Shown one piece after another: positions 34,302-43,494 of a stretch of 64,000 bases of DNA. The DNA lies in assembly GCA_963723205.1 (NCBI GenBank), contig CAVRQC010000028.1:124001-188000 (forward strand). Direction: 5' to 3'. The translations under genes were made by a program, and so were the position numbers. The stretch is from CAVQBP01 sp963723205. GTDB taxonomy: Bacteria; Bacteroidota; Ignavibacteria; Ignavibacteriales; Ignavibacteriaceae. The notes beneath the pieces were generated by a model. The model was not told the origin of the DNA. It searched no databases and was given only the letters and a program-made list of their open reading frames with translations. Position 1 is the stretch's first letter, and every line of letters starts with the position of its first letter.

Positions 34302-35681
34302 ATGAGCCGTAAAATTGATCTAACTAGTTTTCAAAATGGGTTTAAGGGGACATTAATCAAACCGAGTGATAATAGTTATGATGAATCCAGAAAAATATGG
34401 AATGCAATGATAGACCGTAAGCCGGAACTAATTGTCCAGGTTGCCGGATCAAATGATGTAATAACTGCTGTAGAGTCTGCGCGAAAAAACAACTTAGATA
34501 TAACTATTCGGGGAGCCGGACACAATATAGCAGGTAATTCTATTAGTAATGGTGGTATGATGATTGATTTTTCAAAGATGAAAAGAGTCAAGGTCGATAA
34601 GCAAAAAAGAATTGCATTTGTTGAACCGGGGACAACACTCGGAGATTTCGATGAAGAAGCACAAAAATATGGCCTGGCTACACCGGTGGGGGTCAATTCG
34701 ACTACAGGGATTGCAGGTTTAACTTTAGGCGGTGGATTCGGATGGCTTACACGTAATTACGGATTGACTATAGATAATTTATTGTCCGCAGAGGTAATTA
34801 CTGTAGACGGTAAAAAATTGCGGGCGAGTGAGAAAGAAAATTCCGATCTGTTTTGGGCAATTAGAGGAGGTGGAGGTAACTTCGGTATTGTAACCGAGTT
34901 TGAATTTAAACTTCACAAGGTCGGCCCGGAAATTTTGGCAGGATTATTAGTATTTCCGTTTAACCAGGCAAAACAGGTAATAACGCAATATAAAGATTTT
35001 ATTCTAACAACCCAGTGGGAATTTAATACATTTATTGTATTAAGGAAGGCTCCTCCCTTGCCATTTCTTCCTGAAAATGTACATGGAAAGGAAGTTGTAG
35101 TAGCAGCTATCTTTGTTGAAAGTGATTTTAATCAGGGAGAGGAACTTATTGAAAAACTACGAAGTCTTGGTGATCCGGTAGGCGAACATATTGGCAAACA
35201 ACCTTATATTAATTGGCAGCAGGCATTTGATCCGTTATTAACACCGGGTGCAAGAAATTATTGGAAGACTCATAATTTTACGGAACTAAGCGATGAAGGT
35301 TTGGATATTATAATAGAATATGCGGGCAAATTACCTACGCCACAATGTGAGATATTCCTCCCATGTTTAGAAGGAAAACCTAATCAGGTATCAATGGATG
35401 CAATGGCATATCCCAACAGGGATCTTAAGTTTATTCTAAATATTCATGGCAGATGGGAGAATGCGGCACAAGATAAAGAGGTAATAAGCTGGGCAAGAGA
35501 TTTTTATAATGCAACTTTAAAATATGCTTCCGGTGGAGCTTACGTAAATTTTATGACCGAAGACGAAAGTGAACGGGTCGCAAAAGCATACGGTTCTAAT
35601 TATTCCCGGCTTTTACAGATCAAGAAAAAATATGATCCTGATAATATTCTACATTATAATCAGAATATTAAACCTGATTAA
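34302..35681 (+). CDS. FAD-linked oxidoreductase, berberine-bridge-enzyme-like
   Basis: 459 residues. A PCMH-type FAD-binding domain spans about 35-210 with IRGAGHNIAG, where His74 is the expected FAD-attachment residue, then GLTLGGGFGWLTRNYGL and IRGGGGNFGIVTEFEF. The C-terminal BBE segment is NYSRLLQIKKKYDPDNILHY. The second covalent Cys of bicovalent family members is not evident (VNSTTGIAG at that place). It has no signal peptide and should be a soluble flavoprotein oxidase or dehydrogenase of sugars or secondary metabolites. It is intact but sits between two broken genes, which suggests a degrading accessory locus. A good AAAGGAAG ribosome site precedes it. Confidence 0.9.
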   Translation: MSRKIDLTSFQNGFKGTLIKPSDNSYDESRKIWNAMIDRKPELIVQVAGSNDVITAVESARKNNLDITIRGAGHNIAGNSISNGGMMIDFSKMKRVKVDKQKRIAFVEPGTTLGDFDEEAQKYGLATPVGVNSTTGIAGLTLGGGFGWLTRNYGLTIDNLLSAEVITVDGKKLRASEKENSDLFWAIRGGGGNFGIVTEFEFKLHKVGPEILAGLLVFPFNQAKQVITQYKDFILTTQWEFNTFIVLRKAPPLPFLPENVHGKEVVVAAIFVESDFNQGEELIEKLRSLGDPVGEHIGKQPYINWQQAFDPLLTPGARNYWKTHNFTELSDEGLDIIIEYAGKLPTPQCEIFLPCLEGKPNQVSMDAMAYPNRDLKFILNIHGRWENAAQDKEVISWARDFYNATLKYASGGAYVNFMTEDESERVAKAYGSNYSRLLQIKKKYDPDNILHYNQNIKPD

Positions 35682-35700
35682 AAAAACGAAGGAAATAAAA

Positions 35701-36228
35701 TGGGAACAGAAGTTAATGAAAACTCGGTGACAATTGATAAAGTCGATCTTTAAAATAAAGTAAAAGATATGTAGAGGGAAGTAGCATTAAATCCAAAAGG
35801 AAGTATCATTTTTGAAATGGGAAGAGCATGTGCTGAGAGATTGGGATATTTACCCGCAGACTTGGATAAAATTCATGCTGAATCTTTAGAATCATTTGCC
35901 AGTGTCGGTCATTATTTTCATTTTGCCGACCTCAGGGAGGATGAACATATTATTGATTTTGGCAGTAGGGCTGGCATAGATACATTCATATCTGCTTTAA
36001 AGACAGGTCAAAGCGGCCGGGTAGTTGATATCGATATGAAATATGAACAACGAGTAAAAGCTATGAGTTTTAAAGAAAAAGCAGTTTTTTCAAGTTAGTT
36101 ACTTTGAAGGATACCTTGATAATGTTCCAATGGAAGATGAAAGTTTCAATGTGGTTATAAGCAATGGATTAATAGATCTGGCACCGGATAAAATAAAAAG
36201 TATTTCTCTTTTAGCTGTAAAAGAATAG
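35701..36228 (+). pseudogene. Decayed SAM-dependent methyltransferase (ArsM-like)
   Basis: The only sizeable ORF is 93 codons (35817-36098), but the homologous reading starts at ATG 35701 and is broken by an in-frame TAA after DKVDL and a TAG in KDM-stop-REVALNPKG. It then runs through GRACAERLGYLPADL and IDFGSRAGIDTFISAL (SAM motif I, normally GSGAG). A frameshift near 36090 leads to SYFEGYLDNVPMEDESFNVV and ISNGLIDLAPDK, typical of arsenite-methyltransferase-like enzymes. It then stops at 36228 without the last third. Two nonsense changes, a frameshift and truncation make it a pseudogene. Confidence 0.85.
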
Positions 36229-36281
36229 AAATCCAACTCAGTTACTTTCTAAAAAAAAGGAATAAAAATTTAAATTTTTTT

Positions 36282-36315
36282 GGTATACCGGAAATAGGTA
36301 CTCGGTATACCTTTT
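36282..36315 (+). terminator. Terminator-like hairpin
   Basis: GGTATACCG (36282-36290) pairs perfectly with CGGTATACC (36303-36311), and TTTT follows. It lies about 50 nt after the methyltransferase remnant and just before the end of the convergent gene. Confidence 0.6.
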
Positions 36316-36322
36316 AATTCTG

Positions 36323-37261
36323 TTATTCCAAGTTATCTTTATTTTTATTGATATAAGAAAGATTCCATGCTTGATTAACCGAAGCCCACCAATCGTTCTT
36401 GGTATTTTCCCACTCCTTTTTTTGCCTGACAGTTAATATATCCGCAATTTCGTTTTGAGCATTCAGTGCTGCTTTATATAATTCTTCATTATTACCATTT
36501 GAATGATAAGTCTTTGCTTCATACTCTCTCAATATTTTTTGTACTCTGCCTGTTTGTGCATCCATCAGGTAAACATTCAGTTTCAGTTTTTGGATTAAAT
36601 CTTTAATAGGATTAATTAAAAAATGTTTTCTGATATTCAAATTTGTTGTTGAATTAATTTTGTTGTTGTAGGCATAATAAGAATCATTTTGGTTATTATA
36701 ACCAAGAGTATCCGATTTTGTTGTATCTGTTTCACTTGTATCTTTAGTTGAATCATCATATTGAAAATAATAATCTGAACCGGTTATTTCCGCAGAAGCA
36801 TAATTATCTTCGGGTGATTTAATGTTATTATAACCTAAACTATCCGGCTTTTTCCACGTAGTATCTGATTTGGTCGTATCGGTCATAGAAGAATTCAATA
36901 AATATGTATTATTTCCCAATTGCATATTAATTGCTAGTTTATTGATTCCGTTTTCATGATAACCAAGTGTATCAGATTTTTTATAGGCAGTATCTGATTT
37001 AGTGGTATCAGTCATTAAAAAATTTTTCAGGTTGACATTGCTTACGTTATTATTTAGTGAATAGATGTTGCTGCCGGGAGTATTAATATTATTATAGCCA
37101 AGTGTATCCTTCTTCATCTGAGACGTATTGCTTTTACTTGTATCCGTTTTTGTTGTATCCGATTTATAACTCTGTGCCTGAATACAAAAAGAAACTAAGA
37201 AGATAATACTTAATAATTCTAATAAACATAATTTGAAACTATCAGCTCTCTTTTCCATCAA
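36323..37261 (-). CDS. Secreted repeat protein with TTKSDT...LGY motifs and Spy-like helical C-terminus
   Basis: 312 residues, not recognised as a named family. A signal segment ends near residue 30. A four-times repeated motif TDTTKSDTxxKKxDTLGY appears at about 39-58, 84-101, 127-144 and 178-190 (the last copy lacks the KK part), with a spacing of 43-51 residues. The linkers are Asn/Tyr-rich. The C-terminal 100 residues (about 215-305) are helical and contain ILTVRQKKEWENTKNDWW, reminiscent of Spy/CpxP-like periplasmic proteins but without their LTxxQ core in certain form. Location is probably periplasm or surface. A GGAG ribosome site precedes the ATG. The repeat is visible at DNA level too. 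Confidence 0.6.
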   Translation of the reverse strand: MMEKRADSFKLCLLELLSIIFLVSFCIQAQSYKSDTTKTDTSKSNTSQMKKDTLGYNNINTPGSNIYSLNNNVSNVNLKNFLMTDTTKSDTAYKKSDTLGYHENGINKLAINMQLGNNTYLLNSSMTDTTKSDTTWKKPDSLGYNNIKSPEDNYASAEITGSDYYFQYDDSTKDTSETDTTKSDTLGYNNQNDSYYAYNNKINSTTNLNIRKHFLINPIKDLIQKLKLNVYLMDAQTGRVQKILREYEAKTYHSNGNNEELYKAALNAQNEIADILTVRQKKEWENTKNDWWASVNQAWNLSYINKNKDNLE

Positions 37262-37714
37262 ACATCTCCTTTATATTATTTATGAATTTATCTTTGACCT
37301 TATTTACCAGCTGTATGTGACGTAAAAAACATTGCATTATATGTTTGAATCTATGTATGCATAACCTATGCCACTAATAATAAAATTATATCTTCAGATG
37401 AAAAGAATGCTGAATTAAACTTCGGCTAAATAAAATATTAGAAATATCACACAGATCTTGCGAATGATTAAAAAAGAGTTGGAATAATTTTCGGGGAGGA
37501 AGGAATTCTGTTCGCATTCATATCCCTTGGTAGTGGATTGCTCTTCTTGTTATGTATCACAAAATTATATAAGAAAAAATAAAATGCAGAATAATTACTG
37601 GATTTGTTGAAGTATTTGTCGATAAATATGAGAAATTTCACCACATTGTTTTATTTCACATATTTTATTCATACATATTATTAAATATAAAGAGTAGAAA
37701 AAACTATTAAAAGG
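37262..37714. other. Intergenic region with a small membrane-peptide-like reading frame lacking a start
   Basis: 453 nt. Within it, 37472-37582 is open and would encode about 36 residues ending ILFAFISLGSGLLFLLCITK and LYKKK, a clear membrane-helix-plus-lysines pattern, but there is no ATG, GTG or TTG in the frame. In an adjacent frame ATG 37465 gives only seven codons. It could be the remnant of a small membrane protein. Nothing else was found. Confidence 0.3.
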
Positions 37715-38011
37715 ATGACTATTACTATGTTATTTATTAAATATTATATTTTTTTCAGTATCCTAAGCTTGACAATATTAACCACATTCTCTTTGAGATC
37801 ACTCTTTGATAAACTTTATGAAAAAATAGGGCTTGTCTTAGTATGGTTTGTGCTGATTCTAAGTCTTATCTTCAAATTAAACAAATTGGATTTGCTATGG
37901 CTGGTGCCTTTAGCATTCTTACTACCTTACTATATTTTAAGAGTTGTTGATATAACCTTCTTAAGAAAATACAAATTTAAATACAGAGGTATTACGAATT
38001 TATTCTTTTAA
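37715..38011 (+). CDS. Small integral membrane protein, unrecognised
   Basis: 98 residues with three hydrophobic helices (about 7-26, 36-52 and 62-78) and a basic tail (FLRKYKFKYRGITN). The positive-inside rule puts the C-terminus in the cytoplasm. The start is an ATG with AAAGGATG just upstream; a second ATG at 37727 is also possible. No family comes to mind and no neighbour is linked by short spacing. It may be a lineage-specific membrane protein; the helix pattern makes chance coding unlikely but not impossible. Confidence 0.5.
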   Translation: MTITMLFIKYYIFFSILSLTILTTFSLRSLFDKLYEKIGLVLVWFVLILSLIFKLNKLDLLWLVPLAFLLPYYILRVVDITFLRKYKFKYRGITNLFF

Positions 38012-38093
38012 TTTATCTGTAAGTGTGCAAAGATAGCTTCTATATTTAAATTGTGTTTTTTAATTCAGCAATTTTAAAACTATATGTTTTATT

Positions 38094-38918
38094 TTATAAG
38101 GGATCATCGTAATTATGTAATGATTCTATTAATAAGTTTTCGTAATCACTTATTGATTCCCCCTTATACGGCGGGTAATTAACAAAAGTATTGCTGTTAA
38201 CCTTTATCATTATTTTATCATCATTATTATCAATGCCAGGCTTCGTCAGGTCAAGGGGGACAAGAATATGTCTTTCAGTATTAAAAATGGGTCCCTCATA
38301 TACTCTTACATCCAAATAACGAACTTTATTAAAATCTTTATCTATAAGAAGATCAGAAATTTGACCGATATTTATATGATCTGAAGTCAAAACACACCAT
38401 TCTCTGATATCCGGAAAATTCTTAAAGATATCAGGATTATTTAGTTCTTTAAGTTTGTATAATTTCTTTTCTTTTGATTTATGGAAATTACTTTCATCAA
38501 AAAGCTTATTACTATAAAAATCATCATAATTACTTTGTATATCATCCCGAGATGTTATGCCTTGTAGGTTTTGTCCGTTTTCTTTCTCGCTATCTTCAGT
38601 TTTCCTCAGAGATATAACAGTTTCAATATTTAGTAAATATACTGCCCGATTTTCCAGGTCAAGTTTAATCTTGCCGGCAAGAACAAAGATATGCCTGCTG
38701 TCGTTCTTTGTTTTTATATCACTATGAAGATAAATATCCAGATAAGACTCTTTTTGCAAATTCGGATCTACTAAAATATCATCAATTATCCCGATGTTTT
38801 TATTGTCGCTGCTGAAAACATTCCATCCTGTTATATCGGAATCAGATTTCGCAATTTCATAATTTTTAATATCTTTTATTTTATAGAAACCTTTCTTTTC
38901 CGGTTTTAAAGTTTCCAT
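38094..38918 (-). CDS. Tandem PRC-barrel domain protein
   Basis: 274 residues with two PRC-barrel repeats. Repeat 1, at about 10-105, contains DITGWNVFSSDNKNIGIIDD and ILVDPNLQKESYLDIYL. Repeat 2, at about 150-250, contains IREWCVLTSDHINIGQISDL and LIDKDFNKVRYLDVRV. No signal peptide or membrane helix is seen. The strands and the G-x-I-x-D-[IL]-[LI]-[VI]-D core are typical of PRC-barrels of the photosynthetic reaction centre H subunit and RimM. Stand-alone forms are often stress-linked and bind partners through the barrel. A GAGGAGG ribosome site precedes the ATG. A long gene-free stretch lies upstream. Confidence 0.85.
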   Translation of the reverse strand: METLKPEKKGFYKIKDIKNYEIAKSDSDITGWNVFSSDNKNIGIIDDILVDPNLQKESYLDIYLHSDIKTKNDSRHIFVLAGKIKLDLENRAVYLLNIETVISLRKTEDSEKENGQNLQGITSRDDIQSNYDDFYSNKLFDESNFHKSKEKKLYKLKELNNPDIFKNFPDIREWCVLTSDHINIGQISDLLIDKDFNKVRYLDVRVYEGPIFNTERHILVPLDLTKPGIDNNDDKIMIKVNSNTFVNYPPYKGESISDYENLLIESLHNYDDPL

Positions 38919-39843
38919 TTTACCTCCTCGATAATTTTTTATTACTTAACCTGTCTCGATCTCAACGGACTATTAATATTATTTAGTTCGGCGGTCAAAA
39001 TTCAAACAAAAAATAATTCCGTGTAATGATAAAAAGCACATAATTAAATAAAATTTTCATATTATATATTCACTTGTTCTCATAAGTTTCAAGTATGCAA
39101 TACTTTAATATGAATAGAGGCCGGAGATCACAAATATTAATTTCAGTTCAACTTGCTACAAATAATACTTATAAAACCTGAGAGATAAATTGAAATATTC
39201 GTACGGCATACAGGCTCATAAGTAATGAATAGTTAAGTTTTGTTTAATTAAGTGACAATTATCATAGTTTTATTTTTCTGTAAAGAACACAAGAGTTGAA
39301 ACTATCATAATCTGCTTTTATGATGGAATGAATAATATAGTATCACTTATGGTAAGCTAATTCCCGGGAGATTAAAGTTAAAGGTTATTTATTTTTATAT
39401 TCCATTTTGCTTTTTAAGCTCTCGGGCAATAATAGTTTATAAAATATGAAGATTTTTGGTATATTTTTAATCAATAATTACATTTTCTTTTTTGATCCTT
39501 TGTAAAGGATATTTATAACTGAATTATTCTTCAAAAAAATAAAAAGTGGGAACTGATAATGCGGGGTATATTTAACTTAATCGTCATCAATGATTTTAGA
39601 AATATTTCATTTGAACAAATAATTTACGGACTAATTGCCTGCTTTTCGGGACTATCATACAGTTAATAGGAAACTAAATTTTTAATTAATATTAACTGTT
39701 TCTTAAAATAGTTTTATCAAATCATTTGAATTAAAAAATGAGGTGTGCTTCAATTTAATTTATAAAGCTGCAATAATAGTTTCATAATTTAATATGAATT
39801 TTAACGGGTCTTATTTTATTTAACAAAATTAGGGGTATCAATT
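38919..39843. other. Long gene-free region with a hairpin and one tiny ORF
   Basis: 925 nt, the longest empty stretch in the window. It holds an imperfect stem: CCCGGGAG (39363-39370) with CTCTCGGG (39419-39426), extended inward by TTAAAG with TTTTAA-type pairs. It also holds a 35-codon ORF at 39559-39666 (MRGIFNLIVINDFRN..., one hydrophobic segment) without a convincing ribosome site. Neither is strong enough for a gene call. Regulatory sequence for the flanking divergent genes must lie here. Confidence 0.4.
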
Positions 39844-40404
39844 ATGATACTGTTAAGAATTCGAATCATCTTAATTTCCTTTTTACTTTTGATTACTATA
39901 ATTACCGGGAATAGTTACGGCCAAATTCTTGAAGTTTTTGCTATGGGGCAACAAATGAGTGGTGATAATACAACCGGACTAGGGAAACAACTTGAATTTT
40001 CAAATTGTTTCATGGGAGGCGTTGGTGCCGGATTAAATATTGAAAATTTCAATCTCAATATGGATTTTCTTTTCGGCTCTGAAGAAATAAAAATTGAAAA
40101 CACTAAATTGGATACTAAACTCTTCCTGTTTGATGTAAATTTAGATTATTCTTTCTTTAATTATTCTATTTCTCCCATCATCACCGCCGGTCTTGGTTCT
40201 GTTAATTTCAGTGATTCTTTTGTTAAAATTGAAACACTTAGTGAAAACGATTTTTCCTATAATGCCGGTTTTGGTTTAAAAGTTGTTCTATCAGATCAAT
40301 ACCTTCTTAAGGGGATTTATAGAGCAACTTGGACTAAAATAAAAGATACAGATAACGTTGTTATGTTTAACGGAATGAGTATTATGTTAGGGTATATCTT
40401 CTAA
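39844..40404 (+). CDS. Outer-membrane beta-barrel-like protein
   Basis: 186 residues. A signal peptide (about 1-27, ending near NSYGQ) precedes alternating amphipathic strands with Gly/aromatic patterns, such as GGVGAGLNIENFNLNMDFLF, LFDVNLDYSFFNYSISPIIT, AGLGSVNF and SYNAGFGLKVVL, ending MSIMLGYIF with C-terminal Phe. That is the layout of small eight-stranded OMP_b-brl or OmpW-like barrels of Bacteroidota. No function can be given. It is followed 140 nt later by a DPP-IV peptidase gene that appears to have its own promoter. Confidence 0.72.
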   Translation: MILLRIRIILISFLLLITIITGNSYGQILEVFAMGQQMSGDNTTGLGKQLEFSNCFMGGVGAGLNIENFNLNMDFLFGSEEIKIENTKLDTKLFLFDVNLDYSFFNYSISPIITAGLGSVNFSDSFVKIETLSENDFSYNAGFGLKVVLSDQYLLKGIYRATWTKIKDTDNVVMFNGMSIMLGYIF

Positions 40405-40501
40405 AATCAATGGTTCATTGAATCGTGTATTCAGATTTATAAAAGCGGGATCAGATCTTGGTTAGAATTATTATACCTGTTTTACATAACAAATGTATAC
40501 T

Positions 40502-40509
40502 TATTTTTG
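40502..40509 (+). promoter_or_regulatory. -7 promoter element candidate for the DPP-IV gene
   Basis: TATTTTTG matches TAnnTTTG and lies 35 nt before the ATG at 40545. Upstream there is only a weak CCTG about 22 nt away in place of the -33 TTG. Confidence 0.35.
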
Positions 40510-40544
40510 TATGGCCAATTTTAAATTAATAAACTATATCTTTT

Positions 40545-42728
40545 ATGTGTAAATTTATTAAGATTGTTTTTCTGTCGCTTACAGTATTATTACAAGTCAA
40601 TATTTTCCCTCAGCAAAAGAAGTTAACAATAGATGATATATATACGAATCCTAAATTCTACCCGGAAAAATTGAATGAATTCCATTGGTTAAATGATGGT
40701 ATTAGTTTCACATATTTGAAGGAAGCTCCCGGTTCATACTATGCATTTATTTATGAACACAACATTGCAACAGGTGAAGAAAAAATTTTAATACCGGGGA
40801 ATAATTTATTTGCAGATGACAGTAGTCAGGTAAGTATAGAAAATTATCAATGGTCTCCGGATAATAAATATATCCTGTTTAGCGGTATTTTGCCCGCAAG
40901 AAAATTAAAAACAGGTGGAGACTTCTATGTCTATGATATGTCCAAAGAGAAAATTATTTACTCTATCCAATCCGATGAAAAGCAGGAGAATATCCGTTTT
41001 TCACCTGACAGTAAGAAGATTGGTTTTATAAGAGATAATAACTTATTTGTGTTTGATTTAAGCTCAGGAAAAGAAAAGCAATTAACATTTGACGGCAGTA
41101 ATGAGATCTTGAATGGAGTATTCGATTGGGTTTATGAAGAAGAGTTTAGCATTATTAATGGGTGGACCTGGTCTCCAGATAGTAAAAACATTGCTTACTG
41201 GCGTCTGGACCAGTCATCTGTCCCGGTATATAAAATCCCCATGTATGATTCTCTTTACATTCGGTTCCGGACAACACATTATCCAACTGCGGGTATGCAT
41301 AATTCACTCGTAAAAATCGGTGTTGTGAATATTAACTCAGGGAAAATGAACTGGATGGATATCGGAAATGATACGGATATTTATATTCCAAGAATTAAAT
41401 TTACTAATGATCCTGAGATTTTGTCTATCCAAAGGTTAAACAGGCTGCAAAATAAGCTTGATCTCCTGTTTAGCAATATAAATACAGGGCAATCAAAAAT
41501 TATATTAACAGATACAGATACTGCATGGGTTAGTGTATTTGATGATTTGTATTTTTTAAAGGATAGTGATAGATTTATATGGCCGTCAGAGAGAGACGGC
41601 TTCAAACATTTCTACTTATATGATTATAAAGGGAATTTAATAAACCAGATAACAAAAGGAGACTGGGAAGATAATCAACTAATATCTGTCGATGAAAATA
41701 AAAATAAACTGTATTGCTCTTCTGATGAAAGATCTCCCCTGTTTCTTGATCTTTGTTCAATTGAACTTAATGGAAAGAATAGGAAATTTATAACTGAAAA
41801 ACAGGGGCATCATAAAATAAATATCTCCTTAAATAATAAATTTTTTACCGATGAATTTTCAACTGCTAATAGTTTGCCGGCTACTTATTTATGTAAAATT
41901 AATGGAGAAAAGATTGATAACCTGATAACACCTGATATGTCTTTCTTTAAAGATAATGATTTTTCACCTCTTCAGTTTTTGAAATTTAAAACCACTGATG
42001 GAACAATATTAAATGCTTATATTATTAAACCAAATGATTTTGATTCTACAAAAAAATATCCTGTTCTGATTTTTAATTATAGCGGTCCGGGTTCACAGTC
42101 AGTAGTTGATAAATGGCTGGGAACTGATTATTTGTGGCATGAACTCCTTGTACAGAAAGGTTATATAATTTTTTGTCTTGATAACAGGGGGACCGGGGGC
42201 AGGGGTAAGTCATTTAAAAATATAATTTATAAACACTTAGGAAAATGGGAAGTAAATGATCAAATAGAGGGAGCAAAATATTTGGCTTCGCTTTCCTATA
42301 TTGATAAAAAAAGGATCGGTATATGGGGATGGAGTTACGGCGGGTATATGTCTGCATTAACAATTCTGAAAGGTGCAGATTATTTTAAGACTGCTATTTC
42401 TGTAGCTCCTGTTATTCACTGGAAGTTTTATGATACAATTTATACTGAAAGATATATGCAGACACCTGAATTAAATCCGGGGGGTTATGAAGAAAGTTCG
42501 CCATTAAGTTATATTGATAAATTAAAAGGAAAATTTTTAATTATACATGGTACTGCGGATGACAATGTGCATTTTCAGAATACTGTGACCATGATTTCAA
42601 AATTGCAGGAATCTGATAAACAATTTGAAAGCATGTTTTACCCTGGAAAGCTTCACGGAATTTCCGGTAGTAATACCAGGATTCATTTGTTTTGTTTGAT
42701 GACTAATTTTATATTAAATAATTTATAG
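40545..42728 (+). CDS. Dipeptidyl peptidase IV-like S9 serine peptidase
   Basis: 727 residues. A signal peptide (about 1-22) precedes an eight-bladed propeller domain (about 45-470) containing DWVYEEEF, the double-Glu motif that binds the substrate N-terminus in DPP-IV. The C-terminal alpha/beta hydrolase domain (about 480-727) has the nucleophile Ser597 in GWSYGGYMS, the acid in HGTADDNVHF and the base His in GKLHGI. It cleaves X-Pro or X-Ala dipeptides from peptides in the periplasm. Length and domain order are normal for the Bacteroidota S9B family. It has no obvious operon partner; the truncated tRNA-Arg copy lies about 80 nt downstream. Confidence 0.95.
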   Translation: MCKFIKIVFLSLTVLLQVNIFPQQKKLTIDDIYTNPKFYPEKLNEFHWLNDGISFTYLKEAPGSYYAFIYEHNIATGEEKILIPGNNLFADDSSQVSIENYQWSPDNKYILFSGILPARKLKTGGDFYVYDMSKEKIIYSIQSDEKQENIRFSPDSKKIGFIRDNNLFVFDLSSGKEKQLTFDGSNEILNGVFDWVYEEEFSIINGWTWSPDSKNIAYWRLDQSSVPVYKIPMYDSLYIRFRTTHYPTAGMHNSLVKIGVVNINSGKMNWMDIGNDTDIYIPRIKFTNDPEILSIQRLNRLQNKLDLLFSNINTGQSKIILTDTDTAWVSVFDDLYFLKDSDRFIWPSERDGFKHFYLYDYKGNLINQITKGDWEDNQLISVDENKNKLYCSSDERSPLFLDLCSIELNGKNRKFITEKQGHHKINISLNNKFFTDEFSTANSLPATYLCKINGEKIDNLITPDMSFFKDNDFSPLQFLKFKTTDGTILNAYIIKPNDFDSTKKYPVLIFNYSGPGSQSVVDKWLGTDYLWHELLVQKGYIIFCLDNRGTGGRGKSFKNIIYKHLGKWEVNDQIEGAKYLASLSYIDKKRIGIWGWSYGGYMSALTILKGADYFKTAISVAPVIHWKFYDTIYTERYMQTPELNPGGYEESSPLSYIDKLKGKFLIIHGTADDNVHFQNTVTMISKLQESDKQFESMFYPGKLHGISGSNTRIHLFCLMTNFILNNL

Positions 42729-42812
42729 AAAAAGACCCATACAATATTTAATTTTAAAATCTAAAATATTTTAATTGATAATTATTCATTGTCAATTGTT
42801 AATTATTTGCCT

Positions 42813-42860
42813 GCCCCGGTAGCTCAGCAAGATAGAGCAGCAGTTTCCTAAACTGTTGGT
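42813..42860 (+). pseudogene. Truncated tRNA-Arg(CCT) copy
   Basis: 48 nt identical, except for one base (A at 42830 for G), to the 5' two-thirds of the intact tRNA-Arg(CCT) at 44900-44973; the identity begins 3 nt before the tRNA. It includes the acceptor 5' strand, D arm and whole anticodon arm with TTCCTAA, then breaks off in the variable loop after TTGGT. The T arm, 3' acceptor strand and promoter are absent, so it cannot yield a tRNA. Confidence 0.93.
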
Positions 42861-43122
42861 AAAGTTATAATTTCAGTTAAATATCCACTCTTTTTTAGGA
42901 ATGTTAACCAAATTCCTCTTCTTTTCAGTATTTAAAGAACAAGTTAAAATAGAAATAGCCCAAAGAGAACTTTCCGGGTTCAGTTATAAACCCTTTAAAC
43001 TCCTTGAGCTATTATCCATATTTAATTCTGTTATCTTCATTTGACTGATTCAGAAAGTTTTTTTATAAAAATCTAAATATTATCTTTTCTTTTTATAGCT
43101 TTTACTTGTCTCAGTAATTCCA
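42861..43122. other. Non-coding stretch after the tRNA fragment
   Basis: About 260 nt. A 47-codon ORF at 42901-43044 (contains KIEIAQRELSGFSYKPFKLL) has no recognised family and no ribosome site. No integrase remnant is seen. Confidence 0.3.
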
Positions 43123-43494
43123 TTATTTTTTAACATAAAATTCACCACGAGTATATGCACGATGTATGATAGATTTCTTTCGACCTGTCTTTTTGTAACC
43201 ATTAGCTGTCATTAAGGCTGCAATCATAGCTCCAATGAACTGTTTGACTCTTCCAGAAAAATCAAATCCTTTTCTCTTTTTAGCTTCATTAAAACAAACC
43301 TCAGCAATGCTAGTTATTGCAGGCATTCCATGTTCAGTTAATACCTTAGCTTGAATAAAAGTCTCAGGTTGCATAACTATATCAAACAGAAATCGACATT
43401 TGTTTTTTGCTAAGTCTGAAAATTGCGGATATAAAGTTTCAAATTCTTTTAATTCTGGAATAAATATTTTTTCGGAATAAGCTTTTATTTTCAT
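43123..43494 (-). CDS. Hypothetical soluble helical protein
   Basis: 123 residues without signal peptide or membrane helix. It is basic at the C-terminus (GYKKTGRKKSIIHRAYTRGE) and largely helical in the middle (FIQAKVLTEHGMPAITSIAE, VKQFIGAMIAALMTANGYKK). I do not recognise a family; a nucleic-acid-binding role is suggested only by the lysine and arginine content. It lies inside the 2 kb segment between the broken and intact tRNA-Arg copies, so it may be acquired cargo. A weak AAAGAAA stands in place of a ribosome site. Confidence 0.5.
   Translation of the reverse strand: MKIKAYSEKIFIPELKEFETLYPQFSDLAKNKCRFLFDIVMQPETFIQAKVLTEHGMPAITSIAEVCFNEAKKRKGFDFSGRVKQFIGAMIAALMTANGYKKTGRKKSIIHRAYTRGEFYVKK

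Noticed and set aside
35701..35790. Possible recoding of TAA/TAG as sense codons in the methyltransferase gene
   Set aside because: The same locus has a frameshift and a missing C-terminus, and all other genes use TAA and TAG as normal stops, so decay is the simpler reading.
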